Assembly (NCBI RefSeq): GCF_001908375.1
Contig: NZ_CP017241.1
Coordinates: 3,103,001-3,167,000 of the forward strand
Direction of reading: 5' to 3'
Length of the DNA: 64,000 nucleotides
Source of the DNA: Rhizobium etli 8C-3
GTDB taxonomy: Bacteria > Pseudomonadota > Alphaproteobacteria > Rhizobiales > Rhizobiaceae
In this document: positions 26,252 through 35,786 of the stretch, piece by piece
How positions within the stretch are numbered: position 1 is the stretch's first letter
How the letters are laid out: each line of letters opens with the position of its first letter
Notes under the pieces: generated by a model
Told to the model about the DNA's origin: nothing
What the model saw: the letters and a program-made list of their open reading frames with translations, nothing else
The model's database searches: none
Program-made: the position numbers and the translations under genes

Positions 26252-27836
26252 CTATGGAATTTGGCTTGATATCTTGCGGAATTGCCAGGGCATGAGTTCT
26301 TCAATGCGGCTCTTGGGATGACCGTTGATGATGGCTGTCAGGGTTTCGTCGATATAGGCGACGGGGTCAACGTCGTTGAGCTTGCAGGTGGCGACGATGG
26401 AAGCCAGAAGAGCCCAGTTTTCCGCGCCGACTTCGTGACCCGCAAATAGCGCATTTTTTTCTCGTCAGAGCCACAGGTCTGATCGCGTTTTCGACTGGGT
26501 TGGTGTCCAGCTCGAGACGGCCGTCGTCAAGGAAGCTGGTTAGGCCATCCCAGTGGCTGAGTGCATAGCGGATGTCGACGGCAAGCTGGGAGCCTGAAGA
26601 GATCATCGATAATTGCTTTTCGAACCAGCGCTTGAGCGCTTCGATGATCGGCGCTGACTGTTGCCGGCGCGTGGCAAGCCTGATCTCCGGCGGAGCGCCC
26701 CGGACGGTCGCTTCGACAGCGTAGAGTGCTGCAATCTGGCGGACGGCGGTTTCGGCAATTGGCGATTTCGTATTGCGCATCTGCTTGACGAAGCGCCGAC
26801 GCAAATGGCTCCAGCAATGCACGAGCACCCACGGACCCTCAGGCCGCTGGATATGGGTGAGCCGATCGTAACCATCATATCCGTCGCATTGCAGCAGACG
26901 CCCACGAAAGCCGGTCAGGAACTCTTCCGCGAAACTGCCGCTTCGCCCAGGGGCATATTTGAACAGGACGATAGGTGGATCCGCACCGCCATGGCCGCGA
27001 TCATCGGAGGCGATCGCCCAAAAGTATCCCTTCTTCGTCTGTCGTCGTCCGGGATCGAGAACAGGCGCGGTCGTCTCATCCATGAATAAACGATCGGCTG
27101 AGGCCAGATGTTTGCCCATGTGCTCGCCGATCGGCTGGAGGTGGAAGCAACCGCGGCCGGTCCAATTCCCAAGGCTTGCCCGGTCGATGAGGATGCCCTG
27201 ACGCTTGAAGATTTCGGCCTGCCGATAAAAGGGCAGATGGTCGCCAAACTTTGCGACGATGATCTGGGCAATCAACGCCTCGGTGGGAAGACCGCTTGGA
27301 ACGACACGTTCGGGCGCATGCGCCTGGACAACTGCGCCCGAACAGCGCCGGCAAGCATATTTCGGCCGTCGCGTCACCAGGACGCGCAATTGGGCAGGAA
27401 CCCTGTCGAGGCGTTCGGAGGTATCTTCGCCGATCCTGGCCATCTGTCCGCAGCCGCAGGGGCACATCGTACTCTCGGGCTCGATGACCTGCTCCACGCG
27501 CGGCAGATGCGCTGGCAAATGGCCGCGATTGCGGCGCGGCCCGTTTGGCTCTTGCCGTTTGCCCTTAATGACGGCTTCGGCCCTTTCCTGGGCGGCATCG
27601 AGAATGCCTTGCGCGATCTCGATATCTTCAAGAGGTAGATTGAACTGCTCCGGGCTCAGCTTTTCCGATTTCGCGCCGAACTTGTCGCGCCGCAGATCGC
27701 TGACGATGGCTTCCAGTCGCCGCCGTGCTTCCTCTGACTGGGCCAACGCCACCTGATGCTCGACAAGAGCAGCCTGCGTCTGCGCTAAAAGCGCCTTCAA
27801 GGCAGCGTTTTCTTCGGACAGTGACGCTTGGCTCAT
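26252..27836 (-). pseudogene. tnpC: IS66 transposase TnpC, frameshifted in an A7 run
   Basis: The frame from ATG 27836 encodes the coiled coil, zinc segment (CPCGCGQM, CRRCSG) and most of the DDE domain (MDETTAPVLDPG, CDGYDGYD) up to PVALTRKK. At seven consecutive A residues (T7 on the top strand, 26454-26460) it shifts, giving an unrelated tail that stops at 26367. With six A residues the protein continues as ALFAGHEVGAENWALLAS and ends normally at 26252 after WQFRKISSQIP. The lesion may be inactivating, a sequencing error, or bypassed by slippage on the A run. Confidence 0.88.
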
Positions 27837-27904
27837 GCGCAATTTTAATCATATTTTCGAATGGCTTACCACATCGAACACGGTGCTGATTCAATCCGCC
27901 GCAC

Positions 27905-28258
27905 TTATCCGGAAAGCTGCGGACGTCGCTGTCGCTCGGACCGTACGAGCCGCCAATCGAGCCCCTCGAACAGGGCTGCAAACTGAACCGGCGACATCCG
28001 CATCACGCCGTCACGGACCTGTGGCCAGACGAATTTGGTCCCCTCCAACCGCTTATGGATCAGCACCAGACCGGTCTTATCCCAGACCAGGATCTTGAGC
28101 CTGTCGGCCCGCTTCGAGCGGAATATAAACGCTGCGCCACTGAACGGATCCAGTCCGAATATTGGTTGCACCAGCGCTGCCAAACCATCGTGACCCTTAC
28201 GAAAGTCGATCGGCCGCGTCGCCACGTAAACCCGAAGAGCATCTCCGCCCGCAATCAT
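27905..28258 (-). CDS. tnpB: IS66 accessory protein TnpB
   Basis: The 117-aa protein shows the IS66 Orf2 signature ATRPIDFRKGHDGLAALV, FIFRSKRADRLKIL and WDKTGLVL. Its ATG overlaps the tnpA stop by 4 bp. Confidence 0.92.
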   Translation of the reverse strand: MIAGGDALRVYVATRPIDFRKGHDGLAALVQPIFGLDPFSGAAFIFRSKRADRLKILVWDKTGLVLIHKRLEGTKFVWPQVRDGVMRMSPVQFAALFEGLDWRLVRSERQRRPQLSG

Positions 28259-28668
28259 CGTGCCATCCGCGCGGCCCGGATGACGCGTGCCAGATGAGCT
28301 TCCTCAGCGTCTCGACCAGCGCGGACAATGACGTCTCCGACAACGACATCAACAATAACCCTGCCTGTAGGAGGTTCATCAACCATCAATGTCGCAAAGG
28401 CAGGCGCCGAGGTTGAACGCCCATCCACCGCAAGACGGCCATCCTGCAGGTGCTTGCGCCAATCATAAATCTGCCAGCGGGTTACGCCATAGCGACGGGC
28501 AACTTCCGAAACACGTGCACCCGCAACCAAGCTCTCCGCCGCAATCCTCATCTTCTCTGCATCCGTACGTCGGCGACGGCCGGTCGGCCCCTCGATCACG
28601 TCCATCCGTCCGACATAACCAGCGTTCGAGACGTCCAAATGGACGTCCATTTTGCTGTCTCTCGACAT
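28255..28668 (-). CDS. tnpA: IS66 accessory protein TnpA (helix-turn-helix)
   Basis: The protein of about 137 aa has the IS66 Orf1 HTH (RRRTDAEKMRIAAES, SEVARRYGVTRWQIYDWRK). ATG 28668 is preferred because GGAGGTGA lies directly upstream. It is the first gene of element 2. Confidence 0.92.
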   Translation of the reverse strand: MSRDSKMDVHLDVSNAGYVGRMDVIEGPTGRRRRTDAEKMRIAAESLVAGARVSEVARRYGVTRWQIYDWRKHLQDGRLAVDGRSTSAPAFATLMVDEPPTGRVIVDVVVGDVIVRAGRDAEEAHLARVIRAARMAR

Positions 28669-28748
28669 CCAGTCACCTCCAAACAAACAGAGGATCTTCT
28701 GACATCTTCAGCCCATTCCGAATAGAAGGGGATCAGGTAAGCGCTTAC

Positions 28749-28756
28749 GCCTCGGT
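28749..28756. repeat. 8-bp target-site duplication, right copy (IS66 element 2)
   Basis: GCCTCGGT, identical to 26224-26231. Confidence 0.92.
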
Positions 28757-29032
28757 CGCAAGTTAGGCGGGTGGAAATGCTGTCTATAATCCATTCGCAG
28801 CAGCGACAGGACGTAGTCGGCGGAAGTTCTACAACCTGGATGTCGTGGCGAACTCAAAGGTCACGACAGCGACGGTTGAGAGGATGGCCATAGACGACCC
28901 TCATCCACGCGTCGCCGATTTCTTAGTGGATACAAGACGTTACCTTTCTCTAAACCGGACACTTTTGGGAGCTCTGAATGGATGTCTTGGCGCGGGCGAA
29001 GCCACGCCCTCACCAACTTGTCGTGTTTGTAT

Positions 29033-31840
29033 TCACATAAAGAAAAAGTGTTCGCTGGTGAGACCGCTTAGGGTGACGTCCTTCAACGTGACGATGTTAT
29101 TGATATCATAGGTAATTATGGTGTCATCTCCGACCTGGCTAGCCGAAGAAAGCATGGAGGCAAAGTCATCGAAGATATCTGCCGCGAAACTTATAAGGTC
29201 GTCCGACGCTGCAACGAAGTCTTCAACGACGTCCTTGCCGAAATTCGCGAGGAAGACGAACACATCGTCACCGGTCCCGCCGCGCAACATGTCATTTCCG
29301 CCGCCGCCATTGATCTGGTCGTCCCCGGAACTGCCGTTGATACGGTTTGCCAAGGCATCGCCATGGAGAAAGTCGTTAAACAGCGAACCAGCCAGAGTTT
29401 CAATCTGAGAATAGGTATCGCCGGCAGCATCCCCCGTGTTGATTGCGCTATTTGCCAGGCTGGCCTTCACTCCGACTGTAGCAGTACTGTAGGAGGCTGT
29501 ATCGGATCCGCTCCCCCCAACGAGTTGGTCGGCGCCGGCGCCACCGATCAACAAATCATTGCCTGCACCGCCGTCCAAACGGTTGGTGCCTGCATTGCCG
29601 TACAGCGTGTCGGAGAAAGTCGAGCCGGCCAGGTTTTCAATTTCGGAATAGGTGTCCCCGGCAGCATCTCCGGTGTTCACCGAACTGTTCACTAAACTGA
29701 CCTTAACTCCTACAGTCACGGTAGAGTAGGAAGCGGTGTCAACGCCGCTTCCTCCAACGAGCTGGTCGGCGCCAGCGCCACCGATCAACAGGTCGTTGCC
29801 TGCACTGCCGTCTAGTCGGTTGTCGCTTGCATTACCGTACAAGGTGTCGGCGAAAGTCGAACCGGTCAGGCTTTCAATGGAGGAATAGCTGTCTCCGGCA
29901 GCATCCCCGGTGTTCACCGTGCTGTTCAACAAACTGACCCTAACTCCTACAGTCGCTGTAGAGTAGGAAGCAGTGTCGACGCCGCCGCCCCCAAAGACCC
30001 GGTCGGCGCCGGCGCCACCGACCAACAGGTCATTGCCCGCGCTGCCGTCCAGTCGGTTGGAGCTTGCATTGCCGTACAGCATGTCAGCGAAAGTCGAACC
30101 AGCCAGAGTTTCAATCTGAGAATAGGTATCGCCGGCAGCATCCCCCGTGTTGATTGCGCTATTTGCCAGGCTGGCCTTCACTCCGACTGTAGCAGTACTG
30201 TAGGAGGCTGTATCGGATCCGCTCCCCCCAACGAGTTGGTCGGCGCCGGCGCCACCGATCAACAAATCATTGCCTGCACCGCCGTCCAAACGGTTGGTGC
30301 CTGCATTGCCGTACAGCGTGTCGGAGAAAGTCGAGCCGGCCAGGTTTTCAATTTCGGAATAGGTGTCCCCGGCAGCATCTCCGGTGTTCACCGAACTGTT
30401 CACTAAACTGACCTTAACTCCTACAGTCACGGTAGAGTAGGAAGCGGTGTCAACGCCGCTTCCTCCAACGAGCTGGTCGGCGCCAGCGCCACCGATCAAC
30501 AGGTCGTTGCCTGCACTACCGTTCAAACGGTTGGCGACTGCGTTGCCGTACAGCGTATCAGCGAAAGTCGAACCGGTCAGGCTTTCAATGGAGGAATAGC
30601 TGTCTCCGGCAGCATCTCCGGTGTTCCCCGCGCTGTTTGCCAGGTTTACTACCACGGCAGCACGGGCAGTCTCGTATGAGGCGGTGTCCGCACCTGTACC
30701 GCCAACTAATCGATCGCCACCGGTCCCGCCGAACAACACGTCGTTTCCTGCACCGCCGTCAAGAGAATCATTTCCGGCATTGCCCCAAAGGCTATTGCTC
30801 ATCTCGTTGCCGACAATCGTATCGTTGCCGGAGCCTGCCTGAACATTCTCGATCAACGACGCAAGGTTGTTGTGATAAAGAAGCGCGTTGAAAATGTTAC
30901 CGCGAGCATAGCCGTTATTCGGGCCACCGTTCAGATCGGCCAGCTGGCTCTGAGAAAAGACCGAGTAGCCGCCTGGTCGCAGGTCGATTTTAATGCGCGT
31001 GGTATAGGCGCTCAGATCATAGGTGTCGACACCGCCGCCATCCCAGATTGTTGCGAGGATCCTGTTGTCATCGGGCGTGATGGCCGCGATCCCGTTGACA
31101 TAGGTGACGCCTTCATTCGGCTTCCATTTATAAACCGTATTGCCACTGTTGGTTGTATAATCCGCACCATACATTTCTTGTAAGGCGGCGATGTCAAGCA
31201 TCATGAAGGTTTGTGGCGCGCCATTCTGCTCGTACTTGTAGCCACTTGCGTCGTCTCCGATATACGTGCGGTAAGTCATGATCGTATATTCGATAGAATC
31301 GTAAGCGCTGGGCACAATCGTCGGGTTGATATCCGGTTCATGACCATGTTTCAGCCCGAGAGCGTGACCCAATTCGTGCGCCAACGTATGTCCCGCATAG
31401 TTGCCGAACTCCGGCAGGCGATAATCACTTTCTGTGCCTGCATATTCCGTCCCGAACCAGACATCGCCGCCCCAGCTATCTGTGCTTGGATAATAGGCTC
31501 CTGCAGTCGGGAGACTGGGGTGGGACGACTGTGCGAATCGCAGCGACGCGGTGTCCACGTGCCCGATCACAAAATTGGCGTTAGTAAATCCCTCTACTGA
31601 GAAACCGTCATTCGCCGTGTTTCCAGAGGATTGTTCCATAAGAAACAGAGCAAATGATCTCTGCTGCGAGGAAATTGAAGAGAAACCGTAGTCTTTCTCA
31701 CCATCATACGAGTACGATGTCGAGCTGGTGGGAAACGCATAGGTTATCGTTCCATCCCACGCATAGCCGCTAATAAGCCCGTCAATTCTCTGGTCTCCCG
31801 TCAAGCTTACGCTCTTTGTCGAAGTGACAACGCCCGTCAT
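29033..31840 (-). CDS. serralysin-like M10 metalloprotease with extended RTX repeat region
   Basis: The 935-aa protein has the zinc metalloprotease motif HELGHALGLKH (His155, Glu156, His159, His165) and the Met-turn IMTYR. The serralysin C-terminal domain follows, then a very long array of RTX nonapeptides (GGAGNDVLFGG and similar), ending in a hydrophobic tail EHFFFM like type I secretion signals. Typical serralysins are about 480 aa, so this one is almost double, through repeated blocks of about 80 residues. There is no Sec signal, consistent with ABC (type I) export, but no exporter genes lie in the window. Calcium should be needed for folding outside the cell. Confidence 0.93.
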   Translation of the reverse strand: MTGVVTSTKSVSLTGDQRIDGLISGYAWDGTITYAFPTSSTSYSYDGEKDYGFSSISSQQRSFALFLMEQSSGNTANDGFSVEGFTNANFVIGHVDTASLRFAQSSHPSLPTAGAYYPSTDSWGGDVWFGTEYAGTESDYRLPEFGNYAGHTLAHELGHALGLKHGHEPDINPTIVPSAYDSIEYTIMTYRTYIGDDASGYKYEQNGAPQTFMMLDIAALQEMYGADYTTNSGNTVYKWKPNEGVTYVNGIAAITPDDNRILATIWDGGGVDTYDLSAYTTRIKIDLRPGGYSVFSQSQLADLNGGPNNGYARGNIFNALLYHNNLASLIENVQAGSGNDTIVGNEMSNSLWGNAGNDSLDGGAGNDVLFGGTGGDRLVGGTGADTASYETARAAVVVNLANSAGNTGDAAGDSYSSIESLTGSTFADTLYGNAVANRLNGSAGNDLLIGGAGADQLVGGSGVDTASYSTVTVGVKVSLVNSSVNTGDAAGDTYSEIENLAGSTFSDTLYGNAGTNRLDGGAGNDLLIGGAGADQLVGGSGSDTASYSTATVGVKASLANSAINTGDAAGDTYSQIETLAGSTFADMLYGNASSNRLDGSAGNDLLVGGAGADRVFGGGGVDTASYSTATVGVRVSLLNSTVNTGDAAGDSYSSIESLTGSTFADTLYGNASDNRLDGSAGNDLLIGGAGADQLVGGSGVDTASYSTVTVGVKVSLVNSSVNTGDAAGDTYSEIENLAGSTFSDTLYGNAGTNRLDGGAGNDLLIGGAGADQLVGGSGSDTASYSTATVGVKASLANSAINTGDAAGDTYSQIETLAGSLFNDFLHGDALANRINGSSGDDQINGGGGNDMLRGGTGDDVFVFLANFGKDVVEDFVAASDDLISFAADIFDDFASMLSSASQVGDDTIITYDINNIVTLKDVTLSGLTSEHFFFM
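29384..29806. repeat. 423-bp direct repeat copy A inside the RTX protease gene
   Basis: As read by eye this block is identical to 30095-30517, at an offset of 711 bp (237 codons, in frame). Similarity continues with substitutions on the side towards 29920. It reflects a recent in-frame duplication of RTX blocks. Confidence 0.85.
30095..30517. repeat. 423-bp direct repeat copy B inside the RTX protease gene
   Basis: Partner of 29384-29806, same orientation, period 711 bp. Confidence 0.85.
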
Positions 31841-32790
31841 CGAATCCCGCCCTTTTAATCATCCACCGTGCGTTATGTCGGTTCGATTTTCTGCTCGCAA
31901 TAGCAAAAAATCGCCATTAGCAAACCACACTTCATTAAGTGCCCACGTTGCGTGAAGCGCCGTCATCGAAGCTATGGTGCTTATGAGGCTTGTTTCCACG
32001 AGAAACAGGATTTTCCTGTTCAACCAACACCACTTCACTCTTCCAGACCAGGACGTTGGCAGCAGCAATGCTTTTAGCAGGCCCCGATCGGCACGACCGG
32101 ATGAACGTGTTTCGTTCTTGCCTTTAGCCTGGGTTGGCGCTAACCCGCAGTCAATCTGTCGCTGATCAACTTCGAGCTACTCAGGCGGACATGTCGCTAA
32201 TGAGGAGGCGGCATTAGAAAATCGACTGGCAGTTTCCGCTCGCTAAGCATTTGTTTTAGGCTATATGCCGTAATCGATGACCACCAGCAGCAAGAGCACA
32301 GAGACTATTAGCATGGTCCAATTACCGCGATCATCAATTTAGCACTGTAGGACTGCCATTCCATTTGCCATATCCTCAAATTGGGAGACGTTGTAGCGCT
32401 AGGAAACACTGAGCGGAACCGGCTACAGGGGCGATGTTCCGTCGCAGGGTCAATCGTCGTTGCTATTCGCCGACCGGACGCTCCTCCACCCGGGTCACGA
32501 CCTGGTCGCCGACGGCACGTGCGCACTTGCTTAGGACGGTGCCAACCGCGCCCGACCGGATCCCGGGTGGAGTAGAGCCTCGGCCTCGGCACCAAGCCTA
32601 TCCCGACGCCTATGTCGAACGAGCTGGCCGATCCGGCTAACGCGGTGATCACATGCTATTCGGATCCCTACATCAAGATCAGCGCAACGGAAGCCGGCAA
32701 TCTGCTGGCTTGACCATCCACGCATCATTTTGCCGCGGCGCTTCGTTTCCAACGCCTCAAGATCGCCGAGCAGCCCGGCTCGCCGCGAGT
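31841..32790. other. long intergenic region, possible decayed gene
   Basis: This stretch of about 950 bp between the protease start and the HAD gene end contains no frame I can defend. A short top-strand frame ending in a stop at 32711-32713, with ITCYSDPYIKISATEAG, looks protein-like but is open only from about 32577, so it may be the tail of a decayed gene. The protease promoter should lie near 31850-32000, but I could not pick clear hexamers. Confidence 0.4.
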
Positions 32791-33684
32791 TCACCAGGAA
32801 AGCGAATTTGTCATGAAGCGAGGATACGCCTGGTACATAACGATCAGCTCATCGACCCGTTTCCAATCGATGTGACCCTCCTGATAGGGTCGCAATTCCG
32901 ACTGGTGAATTCCGCCCGTTACGAGCACGGCATCAATTCCCGAGCGGTTTGCGCCGAGGACATCTGTGTTCAATCCGTCCCCTATGCAGACTACGGAAGG
33001 GGTGGGCATAGCCAGAACGCCGAGTGCCTTTGCATAAGCCTGCCGATGCGGCTTTCCGAAATAACATGCCTTTCCGCCGATTGCCTCGTAGCGTGCGGCA
33101 ATCGCGCCAGCGCATTCCAGGCGCCGGTCGCCGATCAGCACCTGCAAATCAGGATTGGCGCAGATCATTGGCAGTGCTCGATCATGGCAGGCATGCAGCA
33201 GCGCCTCCCTTTCGGCAAGGGTTTGCTCCTCGAGCGTTCCGGTGACCACTACGAAGTCGGCGTCCTTCACTGCCGGGACGGCACGTTTGCCTGTTCCCGC
33301 CATTAATTTCGACAGCACTTTTGGACCCATATGATAAAAACGCCTTCCCAACTGCAGGCGCCCGCCGCTTTCAGTTCCAGATAGGGCTTCGAAGACCAAT
33401 TCACCGGACGTGATCAACCCGTCATAGAACGCGTCGGAAATCCCCATCCCGAGGAGATGGTCTGATACCTCCTGTTTGCGGCGCGGCGAGTTCGACAAGA
33501 GAACGACGCGTTTGCCGCGCGCAATCAGATGAGCAAGGCAGTCGATTGCTCCGGCAAAAGCAGTTTCGCCATTGTGGACCACGCCGAACAAATCGATAAT
33601 GAAACCGTCGTACGCTTCCGAAAGTTCGGAAATACCCGTGAGAAGAGTTGGCCTAGCGAATGCCATCGCGCTTTGCGTCCTCAT
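32791..33684 (-). CDS. HAD-superfamily class IIA hydrolase (NagD/TIGR01459-like)
   Basis: The 297-aa protein matches class IIA HAD phosphatases: IDLFGVVHNGE near the start, VVLLSNSPRRKQEV (motif II), a cap domain, GKPHRQAYAKAL and the motif IV CIGDGLNTDVLGANRSGID. The first motif is DLFG rather than DxD, as in the TIGR01459 subgroup. I start at ATG 33684, overlapping the EamA gene; ATG 33666 is possible. Third gene of the leftward alr-eamA-HAD set, it likely removes phosphate from a small metabolite made or handled by its neighbours. Confidence 0.87.
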   Translation of the reverse strand: MRTQSAMAFARPTLLTGISELSEAYDGFIIDLFGVVHNGETAFAGAIDCLAHLIARGKRVVLLSNSPRRKQEVSDHLLGMGISDAFYDGLITSGELVFEALSGTESGGRLQLGRRFYHMGPKVLSKLMAGTGKRAVPAVKDADFVVVTGTLEEQTLAEREALLHACHDRALPMICANPDLQVLIGDRRLECAGAIAARYEAIGGKACYFGKPHRQAYAKALGVLAMPTPSVVCIGDGLNTDVLGANRSGIDAVLVTGGIHQSELRPYQEGHIDWKRVDELIVMYQAYPRFMTNSLSW

Positions 33685-34561
33685 GTTGTTTGCCTGAGCC
33701 TGATGGTCGCCGCCACTCGGCAAGAAGGTATGACGTGGTTGTGCAAAGGACCAGAGCGCCGCCCAGGACAGTTGCGATTTTCGGGCGATCGTCAAAGAAC
33801 AGCCATACCCATAACGGCGAAAGTGGCGCTTCCAACGTCGTGATCAATGCGACCTGAGTGCTTGGTAGGCTTCGAGCCCCAACACTGAAGAGGATCAGGC
33901 CAACCCCCATTTGAAACAGGCCGAAACACGCAAGGATCGCCAACTCCCGAAGAGACACCGTCAGGGATGTCGCCATCAATGCGGCAAAGACCGTTGTCAT
34001 GAGGTTGGAAAGTATGACTACGCCAACGACGGAACGGCCCTGGTAAAGGCGAAGGGCGACCGCCATCAGCGCCATCGTAACCGTCATTACAACAGCAAGC
34101 ATGTCGCCAATCAGGCCCGCCTCGGACGCAGAGGCCGAGCCCCAAAAGATCACGACCGCGCCCGTAAATACACCAACGCAAGCCGCCGCTGAACGCGCCG
34201 AGAGTGGTTCGTCGATCAGCAGCCGAGACATTAGTGCGATGACAAGTGGAAGTGTTGCAAAGATCAACGCGACATTTGCAACGGAGGTGTGTCGGAGGGC
34301 GGAAATGAAAGCCAGCATCGCTGCTGCCGACAGAATTGAGGCGACCAGTCCCAGGCGGCCGATTGAAATCGTTTCGTAAATCAGGACGCGCTCGCCTCTC
34401 AGGAGTGTGAAGCCGGCCACGAAGATCACACCGAAGAGGCTGCGCCAAAAGAGGATTGTCCAAGTCTGCGTGGCAAGCATATGCATGAAAAGACCGGCGG
34501 TGCTCCAAAAAGCGGTCGCCCCCAAGATGTAGAAAGCCGCCCTCCTCTGGCTCGTCATCAT
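33653..34561 (-). CDS. EamA-family (DMT superfamily) transporter
   Basis: The 302-aa protein has about ten hydrophobic segments in two EamA repeats (AFWSTAGLFMHML, TLEAPLSPLWVWLFF). EamA proteins mostly export amino acids and related metabolites. Its ATG at 34561 overlaps the alanine racemase stop as ATGA, so the two are translationally coupled. That suggests it exports or imports a D-amino acid or a derivative of one. Confidence 0.88.
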   Translation of the reverse strand: MMTSQRRAAFYILGATAFWSTAGLFMHMLATQTWTILFWRSLFGVIFVAGFTLLRGERVLIYETISIGRLGLVASILSAAAMLAFISALRHTSVANVALIFATLPLVIALMSRLLIDEPLSARSAAACVGVFTGAVVIFWGSASASEAGLIGDMLAVVMTVTMALMAVALRLYQGRSVVGVVILSNLMTTVFAALMATSLTVSLRELAILACFGLFQMGVGLILFSVGARSLPSTQVALITTLEAPLSPLWVWLFFDDRPKIATVLGGALVLCTTTSYLLAEWRRPSGSGKQHEDAKRDGIR

Positions 34562-35649
34562 CGGTCCTGGTCCTCTGCTCCGACAGGTGAATTGGCGTAG
34601 CGGCGCCGGCAACCGGCGCCTAAACGCAGCAGAATCTCTTGGGGATTTGTTTGCGCAGCGCGCGCCAAATCGTCGATCAGCAGGTGCGGACCGATAACTT
34701 CGACACCGATACCCGGCCGGCAAAGGCTTTCAGGAACGTCAGTTAGGTCGACCGTCACATATTCCATTGCCACACGACCGATGAGTGGCGCTTGATGCGG
34801 ACCGATGCTGACGGAAATTCGGTTCCCCGCAGCGAAGGGAAAGCCATGCGAATAGCCGAGCGCCAAAGTGCCGATACGCGTGACGCGCGACGTCGTAAAT
34901 GTTGCGCCATAGCCGACGGCTTCACGCGCGCAGGCGGTTTGAACCGCCACGAGTGGAGCCCGGAGCCTGACGACCGGACGAATTGGGCTCGGATCGACCG
35001 TCGGCATTTTCAGGCCATAAAGCGCCGATCCGGCGCGAATGATATCAAAGTGAAAGCGCCGGCCGAGCCAGATCGCCGCCGACGCGCCAAGGCTTCTTCC
35101 TCGTGGCCGCAAGATTTCGCACATCGAAACGAAGCGGTTCCATTGCAGCGCGTTTGTCGCCGCTTCGCGCGTCTCGGCACAAGCAAGATGGCTTAGCGCG
35201 ACAGTCGGGAAATGCGTCTGTGTTTGCGCCAGTCTGCGGACGTCGTCGAAGGTCAAGCCGAACCTGTGAAATCCGGTTTCCAGATTGACCGCATAAGAAG
35301 CCCTTTCGGCAGACAGAGCGGCACAGGTCGCATCCTCCAGTGAGTTGCACACGGGCACCAGCCGTCGCTCATGATAAGGGGTCGGATCTGCGGCATAGTC
35401 CGGCGCCAATACGTAGATCGCTGCACGTGGCAAGATGCGTCGCAGCTTCTCGGCCTCACTCAGATCGGCCACGAAATAGGATCGGCAGCCTGCGACAGCC
35501 AGGCCGCCGGCAACTGCTTCCAGCCCGAGGCCATAGGCATCGCTCTTGACCACAGCCGACACGGTCGCCGCAGTCAGAGCGGTCAAAACCCGGAAGTTCC
35601 ACCCAATGGCACACAGGTCAATTTCCAACTCCGGCTCTGAAGAGGACAT
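34558..35649 (-). CDS. alr: alanine racemase family protein (PLP-dependent)
   Basis: The 363-aa protein has the PLP lysine in VVKSDAYGLG (Lys35), the catalytic tyrosine region REAVGYGATF and the C-terminal IGRVAMEYVTVDLTD. It interconverts L- and D-amino acids, probably alanine. As a plasmid copy placed beside an amino-acid-type exporter, a HAD phosphatase and quorum-sensing genes, it may serve a specialised pathway rather than cell-wall synthesis. It is the first gene of the leftward set and diverges from the dehydrogenase gene at 35787. Confidence 0.9.
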   Translation of the reverse strand: MSSSEPELEIDLCAIGWNFRVLTALTAATVSAVVKSDAYGLGLEAVAGGLAVAGCRSYFVADLSEAEKLRRILPRAAIYVLAPDYAADPTPYHERRLVPVCNSLEDATCAALSAERASYAVNLETGFHRFGLTFDDVRRLAQTQTHFPTVALSHLACAETREAATNALQWNRFVSMCEILRPRGRSLGASAAIWLGRRFHFDIIRAGSALYGLKMPTVDPSPIRPVVRLRAPLVAVQTACAREAVGYGATFTTSRVTRIGTLALGYSHGFPFAAGNRISVSIGPHQAPLIGRVAMEYVTVDLTDVPESLCRPGIGVEVIGPHLLIDDLARAAQTNPQEILLRLGAGCRRRYANSPVGAEDQDR

Positions 35650-35786
35650 CTCGCGTCATCGCTTACAATTATTACGAGCTTTAATTTTGTATTGCAATTT
35701 TTAGGAAAGGCAAGCATATTTCTACCATAGAGGATACTCGATCACGATTGATCGCAATGAGAGCAATGATAGGTGGAGGATTGGCA

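Larger units (their letters stand above)
26232..28748 (-). mobile_element. IS66-family insertion sequence, 2517 bp, with frameshifted tnpC
   Basis: The ends begin GTAAGCGCTT on both sides (left from 26232, right reading inward from 28748), the usual IS66 tip, with imperfect inverted-repeat similarity continuing inward. An exact 8-bp target duplication flanks the element. Genes tnpA, tnpB and tnpC are present and read leftward. It differs in sequence and gene content from the first copy (no UPF0149 gene), so the two arrived independently. Transposase integrity depends on the frameshift in tnpC. Confidence 0.93.

Noticed and set aside
29384..30640. Regularly spaced repeats resembling a CRISPR or satellite array
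   Set aside because: They are in-frame coding repeats giving RTX nonapeptides (GGxGxDxLxG), with no spacer variation and no cas genes.
32577..32713. Protein-like tail upstream of the HAD gene end
   Set aside because: Closed by a stop on the 5' side with no start codon signal; cannot be assigned to any family. Mentioned only as a possible remnant.
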